Below, piece by piece: positions 17,401-25,545 of a stretch of DNA of 64,000 nt; within the stretch, counting starts at the first letter, position 1, and every line of letters begins with the position of its first letter. The DNA is taken from assembly GCF_002251795.1 (NCBI RefSeq), contig NZ_NOXU01000024.1:186001-250000 (forward strand). Direction: 5' to 3'. This DNA is from Niveispirillum lacus. GTDB taxonomy: Bacteria; Pseudomonadota; Alphaproteobacteria; Azospirillales; Azospirillaceae. The position numbers were made by a program, and so were the translations under genes. The notes beneath the pieces are model-generated. The model saw nothing but the letters and a program-made list of their open reading frames with translations, was not told the DNA's origin and ran no database searches.

Positions 17401-17703
17401 ATGGCCGACCCTATGTCCGGCGACGATATCGACCGTTCCTCCATCCTGTCCGTGCCGGTACAGGTGTCGGTCCGTCTGGGCCGGCGGCGGCTGCGTATCA
17501 GCCAGCTTCTGCGGATGGGACCAGGGGATATTGTCGATCTGGAACGGGTCGTGGGCGATCCCGTTGATGTCTATGTAAATGATCGTATGGTGGCGCGCGG
17601 CGAACTGGTGGTGGTGGATGGGCGTCTGGGCCTGACCATCGTGGAACTGATGCCACAGGCCACGCGCGGCCGCGAACCTCTGGGCCCCGGCCCTGGCGAG
17701 TAA
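17401..17703 (+). CDS. fliN: Flagellar motor switch protein FliN
   Basis: A 100-residue protein that is essentially one SpoA/FliN domain: ILSVPVQVSVRLGRRRL, LLRMGPGDIVDLERVVGDP, DVYVNDRMVARGELVVVDG, RLGLTIVEL. FliN tetramers with FliM form the lower part of the C-ring that reverses flagellar rotation. Length matches short alphaproteobacterial FliN. No other flagellar gene lies in the window, which is unusual because fliN is normally inside a flagellar cluster. An OmpR-type regulator gene starts 11 bases after its stop. Confidence 0.88.
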   Translation: MADPMSGDDIDRSSILSVPVQVSVRLGRRRLRISQLLRMGPGDIVDLERVVGDPVDVYVNDRMVARGELVVVDGRLGLTIVELMPQATRGREPLGPGPGE

Positions 17704-17714
17704 CCGGGGGCGCC

Positions 17715-18395
17715 ATGGACACCGCGCCCAAGCGCATCCTTCTGATCGACATGGACGATATCCTTCGCCGCACCCTGGCCGAACAATTGTCGGCCCAGGA
17801 CGGTCTGCGCCCGTTTCCTGTGGCCAGCGGGGAAGAAGCCCTGGCACATTTGGCAATGCATGGGGCCGACGCAGCACTGCTAGACGCTACTCTGGCCGCA
17901 CAGGGGCTGATACCGGCTTTACGGGCGGGCGGGCTGTCGGGGCCGCTGCTGCTGCTTTTGCCGGTGGGCATGGGGGTGCCGATCGGTGGCGATGACCATC
18001 TGACCAAGCCGATCCGTCTTGGAACATTGCTGACCCGGCTGAAGGCGCTTTTGAACCAGACCGACACCCAGTCGGCGTCGGCAGGGATGGACGATATTCT
18101 GTCCCTCGGACCCTATCGGTTCCTGCCCGCAGCGAAACGGCTGGAGACACTGGACGGCACCCGCATCCGACTGACCGAAAAGGAGACACAGATCCTGAAC
18201 CATCTCTGCCGTCGGGGAGGAACCGCCCCGCGTGAGGATATCCTGGATGGCGTGTGGGGGTATGGCGCCGGGATCAACACCCATACATTGGAGACCCATA
18301 TCTACCGCCTGCGCCGTAAACTGGCCGCCGGACAGCCGCTGGTGATGCGGATCGAAGGCGGTTACCGCTTGGCGACAGCACCGGTGCCCGCATGA
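17715..18395 (+). CDS. OmpR-family response regulator with atypical receiver
   Basis: A 226-residue protein: receiver domain (about 7-120) and winged-helix DNA-binding domain (about 128-222: RIRLTEKETQILNHLCRR, HTLETHIYRLRRKLAAG, MRIEGGYRL). In the receiver the phospho-acceptor Asp (AALLDATL) and the Lys (DDHLTKPIRLG) are present. But the adjacent acidic pair reads IDMDD, so the second position is Met, and the switch Thr/Ser strand is LLLLPVGMG. Phosphorylation control may be altered. No kinase gene is adjacent. Its stop overlaps the start of the DUF882 gene by 4 bases. Confidence 0.85.
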   Translation: MDTAPKRILLIDMDDILRRTLAEQLSAQDGLRPFPVASGEEALAHLAMHGADAALLDATLAAQGLIPALRAGGLSGPLLLLLPVGMGVPIGGDDHLTKPIRLGTLLTRLKALLNQTDTQSASAGMDDILSLGPYRFLPAAKRLETLDGTRIRLTEKETQILNHLCRRGGTAPREDILDGVWGYGAGINTHTLETHIYRLRRKLAAGQPLVMRIEGGYRLATAPVPA

Positions 18396-18973
18396 CCCCG
18401 ACATCCCGCCGCGGGCTGCTGGCCTGCCTGATCCTGGCGCCATTGGCCGCCTGCTCCACTCGTCCACCGGTGGCAGAGGAGGAGGGACCGCCCCCCGACC
18501 TGCCGCCGCTGCCTGCCGTCCGCCGCATCGTGCTGACGCATGTTAGAAGCGGGGAGATGGTGGATGTGATCTATTTCCACAACAATGCCTATGATCCCCG
18601 CGCCATGCAGCGGATCGAGCATCTGTTGCGCGACCGGCGGACAGGGCAGGTGGGGCGCATTGACCCGCTGCTGATGGATTTCATGTTCGATCTGCTGCAA
18701 CGAACGGGCCTGCCGCCGACCACCGTGGTGCAGGTCACCGACGGTTTCCGTTCCGCACGGACCAACGAGGATCTGGTACGCAATAATCCGAACGCCGCAC
18801 GGGAAAGCTATCACCTGCAGGGCCGGGCCATAGATTTCAAGGTACCGTTGCTGCCGGGACCGGCATTGGCCGAAATCGCCAAAACCATGCAACGGGGTGG
18901 GGCGGCTTATTACCCGTCTACCGGCCATACCCATATCGATACGGGGCCGAACCGCACCTGGAAAACACGATGA
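18392..18973 (+). CDS. DUF882/M15-like peptidase lipoprotein
   Basis: A 193-residue protein with a signal sequence holding twin arginines (SRRGLLACLI) and a lipobox (LAAC), so it is probably a lipoprotein. The catalytic domain shows SYHLQGRAIDFKVP and GHTHIDTG, the His/Asp/His zinc ligands of the M15/DUF882 fold (YcbK-like), which cleaves peptidoglycan peptides or stays close to that family. It overlaps its upstream and downstream neighbours by 4 bases each, so translational coupling is likely. A cell-wall role is inferred. Confidence 0.85.
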   Translation: MTPTSRRGLLACLILAPLAACSTRPPVAEEEGPPPDLPPLPAVRRIVLTHVRSGEMVDVIYFHNNAYDPRAMQRIEHLLRDRRTGQVGRIDPLLMDFMFDLLQRTGLPPTTVVQVTDGFRSARTNEDLVRNNPNAARESYHLQGRAIDFKVPLLPGPALAEIAKTMQRGGAAYYPSTGHTHIDTGPNRTWKTR

Positions 18974-19662
18974 GGAACATGGCCTTACCGCTTCTGCTCA
19001 TCGGCCTGCTGCTTTCCGGCTGCAAGCCCGTGTTGACGTCGCGGATACCCGTCCTGCCAACGGGAGAGGCGGTTCCCGCCGGGACCATGCCTCGGGACCT
19101 GCCCACCGGCACCGGCGACACATTGACCGTGATGGAAGAAAAAATGCGGGTAGGGGTCCGGTATGTGGTCAGCGCACCGGGCGGCCGCGTCGGTTCCATC
19201 GCGTTTAAGCCGGTGCCAGATGTGCCGCTATCGTCGATCCTGGTACCAGGTGGTGAAGTACGGGCGCTGTACCTGGCCCAAGGGAGGGTAACACAGACCG
19301 GGCTGGAGCGGCTGTTAAGCGGTACGCGTCATGCCGAGGATCTGGCGCGTACCCTGATCGCTGGCGAGGGCGATGCAGAAGAACGCTATCTGTTCGGCTT
19401 CTTCGCCGTGATGCGTCAAGGCACTGATGCACCACGTTTGGCGCTGGTTCAATGCGGGCCCAGCCATGGCGGGCAGGAACCCATCGCGGCCGCCGTTCGG
19501 CTCCAGGCGGCACGGCAAGGGCTGAAACTGGCGGCGGATGGCGATCTGGTCCGCCTGCCCAACCGCGACTTGGCCCTGTCTGTTCTGGTCAGCGCCCTGC
19601 GGGATGCCGTCGCCAAGGGCGATTGCCGCGCCGACCTGCCGTTGCAACTACCCGATCTTTAG
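18970..19662 (+). CDS. Lipoprotein of unknown function
   Basis: A 230-residue protein beginning MRNMALPLLLIGLLLSGC, a lipoprotein signal with lipobox LLSGC. The rest is a mixed alpha/beta domain with a Cys pair (VQCGPSHGG and KGDCRADL) that could form a disulfide. It is the last gene of a four-base-overlap chain starting with the response regulator. No family is recognised. Given its neighbours, a cell-wall function is possible, but nothing in the sequence proves it. Confidence 0.6.
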   Translation: MRNMALPLLLIGLLLSGCKPVLTSRIPVLPTGEAVPAGTMPRDLPTGTGDTLTVMEEKMRVGVRYVVSAPGGRVGSIAFKPVPDVPLSSILVPGGEVRALYLAQGRVTQTGLERLLSGTRHAEDLARTLIAGEGDAEERYLFGFFAVMRQGTDAPRLALVQCGPSHGGQEPIAAAVRLQAARQGLKLAADGDLVRLPNRDLALSVLVSALRDAVAKGDCRADLPLQLPDL

Positions 19663-19667
19663 CGCCG

Positions 19668-20126
19668 TCAGGTCCGGATGGGGACCTGTAGCGCCACGGC
19701 TGCATCGCGACCATCGGTGATGTCCAGGGTACGAAAATCGAATGCCCTTTCCGGTCCTTTGAAGACATCATATTCCAGGACACGGTCGACGGAATTGTCG
19801 GGCTTGAAGGTCAGAACCTTAGGCTTGATGGCATAGAGCTGGTCAGGTGTGATGCTGGCGGACGCAGCAATGATCACCTCGTCCCCCTTCTGACAGGTTC
19901 GGGCAGCCGCTCCGTTCAAGACACAGGCCTTGGACCCCGGCTCGCCATAAATGACGTAAGTGGAGATACGCGCACCGCTGTTCTTGTTCCAGATCTCAAC
20001 GAATTCCAGCGGATAGATGCCGGCCAGCGCACACTGTTCCGGGTCCAGCGTGATGGAGCCATGGTAATTCAGATCCGCCCCCGTGACGCGGATACCGTGG
20101 AACTTGGCGCGGACGATGGTGATCAT
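19668..20126 (-). CDS. panD: Aspartate 1-decarboxylase, long form
   Basis: Pyruvoyl-dependent enzyme making beta-alanine from aspartate for pantothenate and CoA. The maturation site is visible as YHGSIT (Gly-Ser cleavage near residue 23-24), with Lys8 in RAKFHG, Tyr21 and the ligand-binding NGAAA. At 152 residues it is longer than the usual 120-130 residue form, with a C-terminal extension ([18 protein letters not shown]). It is convergent with the lipoprotein gene, only 5 bases apart. Confidence 0.85.
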   Translation of the reverse strand: MITIVRAKFHGIRVTGADLNYHGSITLDPEQCALAGIYPLEFVEIWNKNSGARISTYVIYGEPGSKACVLNGAAARTCQKGDEVIIAASASITPDQLYAIKPKVLTFKPDNSVDRVLEYDVFKGPERAFDFRTLDITDGRDAAVALQVPIRT

Positions 20127-20153
20127 TCTGTCTCCGGTCGGGTGGCACTGACA

Positions 20154-21491
20154 TCAGGGCCCGCCAACCCTTTCGGCCACCGGATCAGCGGCCGCGTCGG
20201 CGGTTTCGCCAATGACATAAGCGTTCCGGACGCTGCATACCACCGCATCCGCCGCAGCCCTGTCCGCCGCATGCACAAGACAGAGCGGCCGATCCGGTCC
20301 GACCAGGGTTCCAATGGGGACCACCTGATCCAGCCCAACCCGTGGATCAACCCCATCCTGGGGGCGGGTGCGGCCGCCGCCCAGCGCCACCACGGCCAGA
20401 CCGAGGGCGCGGGCATCCTGGGCCACGACATGGCCAGAATGGTCAGCAAAGACCGGCACAACCACCGGGGCGGTGGGTAGGTGCCGTTCGGGCCGTTCAA
20501 TCAGATCGGGTGGTCCGCCCAGGACCGCCACCATGCGGGCAAATCGCTCGGCCGCTGCCCCCGTATCAATGGCCTGATCCACCAGCCGCGCCGCCACCAC
20601 CCCATCACTGGCCAATCCCGACAGGACCAGCATTTCTTCACACAAGGCCCTGGTCACCCGCCACAGCCGGCTTTCCGCGACACCACCCGCCAGGATCGAC
20701 AGGCATTCGCGCACTTCCAGTGCATTACCCGCGCTATGGCCCAGCACCTGTTCCATATCGGTCAGCAGGGCGCGGGCAGGCAGCCCGGCATCGCCGGCGG
20801 TCTGAACCAACATCTCGGCCAGCCGGCGCGCCTGATCCCGACTTTCCATGAAGGCACCGGACCCGAACTTCACATCCAAAACCAGGGCATTCAATCCAGC
20901 GGCCAGCTTTTTGGACAGGATGGAAGCGGTGATCAGGTCGATGCTTTCCACGGTCGCGGTAACATCACGAATCGCATAAAGCCGACGGTCGGCGGGCGCG
21001 ATTTCATCCGTTGCGCCGACAATGGCGCAGCCGACCCGGCGTACCATGTTCTTCAGCCGATGTAGGTCGGGTCGGCCGTCATAACCGGGGATCGCTTCCA
21101 TCTTGTCGAGGGTGCCGCCGGTATGGCCAAGCCCCCGGCCCGAAATCATCGGCACATAGCCACCGCAGGCGGCGATGATCGGAGCCAGAAGCAGGCTGAC
21201 CTTATCACCCACGCCACCGGTGGAGTGTTTATCCAGCACCGGCCCGCCCAGCCCTTCCCGCGACCAATCCAGAATGGCGCCCGAGCCGGTCATGGCACGC
21301 AGCAGGGCCACGCGTTCAGTCTGATCCATACCCTTAAAATAGACAGCCATGGCAAAGGCCGCCGCCTGACCTTCCGACACCGATCCATCGGTCAGGCCGG
21401 CAACAAAGGACCCGATGTCGGCGGTGGACAGGGCGTACCCGTCACGTTTAAGGCGGATGATTTCCTGTGGCAGGAACATGGGAAAAGACAC
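20154..21491 (-). CDS. deoA: Thymidine phosphorylase
   Basis: A 445-residue nucleoside salvage enzyme splitting thymidine with phosphate to thymine and deoxyribose-1-phosphate. The phosphate-binding motifs are clear: DKHSTGGVGDKVS, SGRGLGHTGGTLDKMEAIPG, ASILSKKLAAGLNALVLDVK. The C-terminal domain (DARALGLAVVALGGGRTR) is typical of the family. Its start is one base from the end of the TAXI binding-protein gene, so the two are probably transcribed together. Confidence 0.92.
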   Translation of the reverse strand: MSFPMFLPQEIIRLKRDGYALSTADIGSFVAGLTDGSVSEGQAAAFAMAVYFKGMDQTERVALLRAMTGSGAILDWSREGLGGPVLDKHSTGGVGDKVSLLLAPIIAACGGYVPMISGRGLGHTGGTLDKMEAIPGYDGRPDLHRLKNMVRRVGCAIVGATDEIAPADRRLYAIRDVTATVESIDLITASILSKKLAAGLNALVLDVKFGSGAFMESRDQARRLAEMLVQTAGDAGLPARALLTDMEQVLGHSAGNALEVRECLSILAGGVAESRLWRVTRALCEEMLVLSGLASDGVVAARLVDQAIDTGAAAERFARMVAVLGGPPDLIERPERHLPTAPVVVPVFADHSGHVVAQDARALGLAVVALGGGRTRPQDGVDPRVGLDQVVPIGTLVGPDRPLCLVHAADRAAADAVVCSVRNAYVIGETADAAADPVAERVGGP

Positions 21492-22520
21492 TCACCGGGG
21501 CTTCTGGCCTGGACAGGCCATGGCGATGGGATCCACACCATAGCGTGTTCCCGCCGCCGGGTGCAGAGGGGCCGACATGCGAAATGCCGCAGGGCGCAGC
21601 AAAAGCATGTCAGGGTCCTGCCGATGCAGCGCTTCCCGATTCGGCCCGCTGGCCAGCGCCGCCGTCAACTGCGCCGCCAGGGCCGGGTCCAGGGCCGGGC
21701 CCGCGATCCAGGCCACGGGCTGCATCATGGTTGCCACCGCCACCTGGTTCTCGTCATAAGTACCGGCGGCGATGGCGCCGGGCACTCCGAACGGATGAAG
21801 TCCCGACAGGCGCCCTGCCGCATCCCCCGTAACCGGCAGCAGACGGGCACCCGATGATACCGTCATCGCCGTGACGGGGTCGGGCATGGCGGCAATGCGG
21901 AACAGGGCATCGATTCGGCCATCGGCCAGCGCCAGGGCGGCTTGTTCACCCCCGATCTCGACACCGCGTACCTGCTGACGGCGCAGGCCATAGGCCGACA
22001 GGATACGGTCGGCCAACCGACGTTCATCTGATCCGGCAGCCCCGATGGCGACACGACGACCTTTCAACTGGCTGATATCGGTCAGACCGGTTTCGGCGCG
22101 GACCAGTACATGCAGTGCTTCACTGTAAATCTCCCCCAGGATGGTGAGATCGGTTGGCTTGGCCCCGGGGGCGGGGAAGCAGCGGGCAGCGTAGATGCGG
22201 TCGGCAGGGGCCAGACCGGTTTCCACCGCCCCGGAAGCCACCGCCTCGACGATATCGCGGCGATTGGGCAGGCTTTGAGCGACGGCAATCAGCCCCGGCA
22301 CACCACAGGCACGGTCCTCACCGCAGGCCGGCATGCCGGGCGGGCGGGAGAGGATCGATGCCAGCGCGGCCCCGACATCAAAGCCCCGCTCCCCCGACGG
22401 ATCGGCCGCGATACGCAGGTAGCGCGCGGAAGGTCCCGTGTCCGCCGGCGCACGCCCAAAAGCGACCAGTGCCAGCAAGGGCACGGCCATGAGCGGAATT
22501 AACCAATATCTGGGGGACAT
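21492..22520 (-). CDS. TAXI-family TRAP solute-binding protein
   Basis: About 342 residues beginning MSPRYWLIPLMAVPLLALV, a signal sequence. The mature protein shows the TAXI fold: LRIAADPSGERGFDVGAALAS, LKGRRVAIGAAGSDERRLADRIL, ALADGRIDALFRI. Such proteins bind organic acids or amino acids in the periplasm for a DctM-type or TAXI membrane component. No membrane subunit is adjacent. Instead it is directly upstream of deoA, so it may serve nucleoside-related uptake or be a sensor; this is inference. Confidence 0.75.
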   Translation of the reverse strand: MSPRYWLIPLMAVPLLALVAFGRAPADTGPSARYLRIAADPSGERGFDVGAALASILSRPPGMPACGEDRACGVPGLIAVAQSLPNRRDIVEAVASGAVETGLAPADRIYAARCFPAPGAKPTDLTILGEIYSEALHVLVRAETGLTDISQLKGRRVAIGAAGSDERRLADRILSAYGLRRQQVRGVEIGGEQAALALADGRIDALFRIAAMPDPVTAMTVSSGARLLPVTGDAAGRLSGLHPFGVPGAIAAGTYDENQVAVATMMQPVAWIAGPALDPALAAQLTAALASGPNREALHRQDPDMLLLRPAAFRMSAPLHPAAGTRYGVDPIAMACPGQKPR

Positions 22521-22758
22521 GGCACCGACGCCTACCAAGTTTGGACTTATTCACGCCTTTCCAGCGTGTCTGTCAAATGCGCCCTGGCGATGGCAGGCTG
22601 ATAAGTTACGGCTGTTGCTGGCCGGATTCATGCCTTTGGGATGGGTACCAGCCTAGCCTTTTGGCTTGTTCCGGGGCTTTACGCGTCAGTGCGCCTGCGG
22701 CACTCTATCGTCAGAGGAAGCGCCGCCAGTGAGACGGTGCCCGACGGGGGAAATGCGC

Positions 22759-24312
22759 ATGGCATCACGGCTCGGGTCGATGCTGGTGGTTTTTAGCCTT
22801 CTGGGCGGCGCCGCCGCTGTCCGGGCCGAACAGCAGGTATTGCCTGCCATCGCCAATCTGACAGCCGAGCAGCTTTTCGCCGTTGCCTTCCGTCCCATCA
22901 TTGATAATGCCCTAAAGCCGCCCTCTATGCCGGATCTGCTGGGTGATGGGTTGCGGCGTGTGGCGGCCAGTGACCGCACCCTGGGCATCGTTAGCGTGCC
23001 GGGGCATTTGCTATTGACACGGGAAGGGGTGGAACTGTCGCGGGTGGCCCTGCCCACCGACATGATCCCGGAACGCTGGGCCAATGTCACGGCGGATATG
23101 CTGCGCGCCATTGTGGCCGCATCCCCGGTGATCGCCCAACGCGGGCGCGAACAGATGTGGCGGGACATGTTCGACGGCATGATGGGCGATCTTGATCCCT
23201 ATTCCCGCTATGCCGAGCCGAATCGCGCCCAGGGTGAGCGAACTCAGCGTGAAGGGTATGATGGTATTGGCGTTGGCATCCGCACCATCGACGGCTACTT
23301 CGAGATTAGCGACATGGTGGTGGATGGTCCGGCGGCCACGGCCGGTCTGCGGGTTGGTGACCGCATTTTTGAAGTGGCCGGGGTCCGGACACACGGCCTG
23401 CCCTATGACCGCCTCTCGGCTCTGATCCAAGGGCCGGAGGGTAGCTGGGTGGAAATGAAGGTAGGACCGTCCGAACAGCGCGTGCGGGCACTGACCGTCC
23501 GCCGCCGGCATCTGGTACCCAATACCGTGCAGGCCAGCCTGACCGATGGCGTTGCGACCATCCGCATCGAACGGTTCAACAATGCTACCCAGGATAATGT
23601 TCGCCAGGCCATCCAGCGTTATCTGGACAAGGGACCGGTGCGCGGCGTCATCCTGGACCTGCGTGGCAATCCCGGTGGGGTGATGGTGCAGGCGGTGGGG
23701 GTGGTCAACCTGTTCGTGCCGCAGGGCCGAATCATCACCACACGCGGCCGCAATCCCAGTTCGATCCAATGGTTTGAAGCCCAGAAACCCACAACCGCCT
23801 TTCCTGACCTGCCTCTGGTCGTGATGATCGACGGACAGACCGCGTCGAGCGGCGAAATCGTCGCTGCGGCGTTACAAGATGCAGGCCGCGCTCTGCTGGT
23901 CGGGTCCTCCACCTATGGCAAGGGCAGTGTGCAGCATGTGACGCAACTACCCAATGGCGGGGAACTTTTCATCACCTGGAGCCGGATTTACGCACCCAGT
24001 GGCTATAGTTTCGATGGCCAGGGCGTGCAGCCGAGCCTTTGCACCGCCTTGCCGGGCATTACTGTTCCGTCGCTTCTGGCGGAAGCTGCGCGGGGGGACC
24101 GCGGGGAACAAGCCTTGTTGGCACGCTACCGGCTGGCGGCACCTGATGATACAGAGGCCATGGCCGCGCTGCGCGCAGCCTGCCCCGCCAAACCCGCAGA
24201 CAGTGTCGCATCGGCTGCCGCCACCGTTTCTCTGGCACGCGCGCTCTTGGAAGACGGGGCGCTGTACCGCCAAGCCCTCGCATCCCGTCACATCAACGTT
24301 GCGGAGAGGTAG
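22759..24312 (+). CDS. S41 family carboxy-terminal processing protease
   Basis: About 517 residues with a signal peptide (MASRLGSMLVVFSLLGGAAAVRA). A helical N-terminus leads to a PDZ domain (about 190-265: GIGVGIRTIDGYFEI, GLRVGDRIFEVAG) and the S41 core. The catalytic Ser lies in DGQTASSGEIVAAAL and the Lys in TYGKGSVQHVTQL. It is a periplasmic tail-specific protease that trims proteins with exposed C-termini. ATG 22759 is favoured, 7 bases from GGGGGAA; 22753 is an alternative. It lacks the long C-terminal extension of E. coli Prc. Confidence 0.88.
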   Translation: MASRLGSMLVVFSLLGGAAAVRAEQQVLPAIANLTAEQLFAVAFRPIIDNALKPPSMPDLLGDGLRRVAASDRTLGIVSVPGHLLLTREGVELSRVALPTDMIPERWANVTADMLRAIVAASPVIAQRGREQMWRDMFDGMMGDLDPYSRYAEPNRAQGERTQREGYDGIGVGIRTIDGYFEISDMVVDGPAATAGLRVGDRIFEVAGVRTHGLPYDRLSALIQGPEGSWVEMKVGPSEQRVRALTVRRRHLVPNTVQASLTDGVATIRIERFNNATQDNVRQAIQRYLDKGPVRGVILDLRGNPGGVMVQAVGVVNLFVPQGRIITTRGRNPSSIQWFEAQKPTTAFPDLPLVVMIDGQTASSGEIVAAALQDAGRALLVGSSTYGKGSVQHVTQLPNGGELFITWSRIYAPSGYSFDGQGVQPSLCTALPGITVPSLLAEAARGDRGEQALLARYRLAAPDDTEAMAALRAACPAKPADSVASAAATVSLARALLEDGALYRQALASRHINVAER

Positions 24313-24323
24313 GGTCTTTGTCC

Positions 24324-24351
24324 TTGACAGACGGGGGCGGATGCGTAGATT
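24324..24351 (+). promoter_or_regulatory. Promoter of rpmG
   Basis: TTGACA at 24324-24329 and TAGATT at 24346-24351 with a 16-base spacer, about 100 bases before the rpmG ATG. Confidence 0.6.
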
Positions 24352-24452
24352 CCGCCGCTGTGCCGCCGGGGGTCTTCTTCCGGCGGAACTGGTTTATATG
24401 GATCGGCCGCGCGTCCTTGCGGTGGCCGCAAGTCAGACGCAGGTAGGGTATC

Positions 24453-24620
24453 ATGGCTAAGCAGAACACCGTGCTGATCAAGTTGGTGAGCACCGCTGAC
24501 ACGGGCTACTTCTATGTGAAGAAGAAGAACCCCCGTAAGACCACCGAGAAGCTGGAATTCAACAAGTATGATCCGGTTGCTCGCAAGCATGTCGCTTTCA
24601 AGGAATCCAAGATGAAGTGA
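24453..24620 (+). CDS. rpmG: 50S ribosomal protein L33
   Basis: A 55-residue protein ([20 protein letters not shown], ending KESKMK) matching bacterial L33, part of the large ribosomal subunit near the E site. It has none of the CxxC pairs of the zinc-binding type, so it is the zinc-independent form. A promoter lies about 100 bases upstream and a strong terminator follows, making a single-gene unit. Too short for ordinary open-frame lists but unmistakable. Confidence 0.97.
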   Translation: MAKQNTVLIKLVSTADTGYFYVKKKNPRKTTEKLEFNKYDPVARKHVAFKESKMK

Positions 24621-24674
24621 TCTCCCTTCTGGGATGATCCTCTTTTGGATCGGGACCTTGGTTCCGGCATCAAC

Positions 24675-24712
24675 AAAACCCCCGCTGGCCCGCCGGCGGG
24701 GGTTTTGCTTTT
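24675..24712 (+). terminator. Strong terminator after rpmG
   Basis: Arms AAAACCCCCGC and GCGGGGGTTTT form an 11-base-pair stem; a T-rich tail (TTTTGCTTTT) follows. Confidence 0.9.
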
Positions 24713-24831
24713 AGGCCTGTAGCCGGGATGCATCGTGGACGGGGGTCTGTGGTCGGCGTCACGGGACGCGGTGACAGTAATGCCAGCCCTGGCTCTGTGT
24801 CCTTTGGCATGTCGTAAAGCGCAGAAATGCA

Positions 24832-24856
24832 AAAGGCCGCCCTTAAGGCGGCCTTT
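24832..24856 (-). terminator. Terminator of tRNA-Gly array
   Basis: Arms AAAGGCCGCC and GGCGGCCTTT around a CTTAA loop. On the minus strand a TTTT run follows the stem, and it lies 21 bases past the last tRNA-Gly. Confidence 0.8.
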
Positions 24857-24877
24857 GATGCATGACGTGACTTTGTC

Positions 24878-24952
24878 TGGAGCGGGCGAAGGGATTCGAA
24901 CCCTCGACCCCAACCTTGGCAAGGTTGTGCTCTACCCCTGAGCTACGCCCGC
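24878..24952 (-). tRNA. tRNA-Gly (anticodon GCC), copy 4 in transcription order
   Basis: A 75-base gene beginning GCGGGCGTAGCTCAG on the minus strand, anticodon loop TTGCCAA (GCC, reading GGC), T-loop TTCGAAT and encoded CCA. It is identical to the three other copies of the array. Confidence 0.96.
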
Positions 24953-24994
24953 ATGCCAGACAGGCCTGCCTTCCGGCAGTGGGTATTTCGGAAC

Positions 24995-25069
24995 TGGAGC
25001 GGGCGAAGGGATTCGAACCCTCGACCCCAACCTTGGCAAGGTTGTGCTCTACCCCTGAGCTACGCCCGC
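24995..25069 (-). tRNA. tRNA-Gly (anticodon GCC), copy 3 in transcription order
   Basis: Identical 75-base copy with encoded CCA; its 42-base spacer to the next copy matches the other spacers except for the first base. Confidence 0.96.
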
Positions 25070-25111
25070 CTGCCAGACAGGCCTGCCTTCCGGCAGTGGG
25101 TATTTCGGAAC

Positions 25112-25186
25112 TGGAGCGGGCGAAGGGATTCGAACCCTCGACCCCAACCTTGGCAAGGTTGTGCTCTACCCCTGAGCTACGCCCGC
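25112..25186 (-). tRNA. tRNA-Gly (anticodon GCC), copy 2 in transcription order
   Basis: Identical 75-base copy with encoded CCA, placed exactly 117 bases from its neighbours on both sides. Confidence 0.96.
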
Positions 25187-25228
25187 CTGCCAGACAGGCC
25201 TGCCTTCCGGCAGTGGGTATTTCGGAAC

Positions 25229-25303
25229 TGGAGCGGGCGAAGGGATTCGAACCCTCGACCCCAACCTTGGCAAGGTTGTGCTCTACCCCTGAGCTACGCC
25301 CGC
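25229..25303 (-). tRNA. tRNA-Gly (anticodon GCC), copy 1 in transcription order
   Basis: First copy after the promoter; identical in sequence to the other three and also with encoded CCA. Confidence 0.96.
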
Positions 25304-25348
25304 CCATTTCCGAATGACCATCCGGGTCGTCCCCGGCGGTGAGCGCGG

Positions 25349-25376
25349 AATATAGCCATCAAACTTTGCCATGCAA
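25349..25376 (-). promoter_or_regulatory. Promoter of tRNA-Gly array
   Basis: On the minus strand TTGCAT (25376-25371) and TATATT (25354-25349) with a 16-base spacer, about 45 bases before the first tRNA. Confidence 0.6.
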
Positions 25377-25545
25377 GGACTTTTTTTGCCCACCTGCCGG
25401 GTTTTTCCCGAAAGGGTTCTCGAATGCAGGGGGCGCACCCTATCGGGAGGTTTGCCGCGGGGCCATGGGCGCTCTATATAAGCCAATGATGATCCCCGCG
25501 TGACGGGGTTGATGATTGATCACCCGATCCAGGAACACGAAACCC

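Larger units (their letters stand above)
24878..25303 (-). repeat. 117-bp tandem repeat carrying four tRNA-Gly genes
   Basis: Four identical tRNA-Gly genes separated by three 42-base spacers give a 117-base repeat unit. The spacers are identical apart from their first base (A in one, C in two), so the array arose by recent duplication or is kept uniform by gene conversion. Each spacer has a short CTGCC/GGCAG inverted repeat that may aid processing. Confidence 0.95.

Noticed and set aside
24878-25303. CRISPR-like array (regular repeats and spacers)
   Set aside because: The 75-base repeats fold as tRNA-Gly with encoded CCA and the spacers are identical to each other rather than unique.
24843-25317. 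Long repetitive open frames across the tRNA-Gly array, including a 154-codon minus-strand frame with repeated SSGVEHNLAKVGVEG units
   Set aside because: They are translations of the four identical tRNA genes and spacers; the repeat unit length, 117, is a multiple of three, which keeps the frame open.
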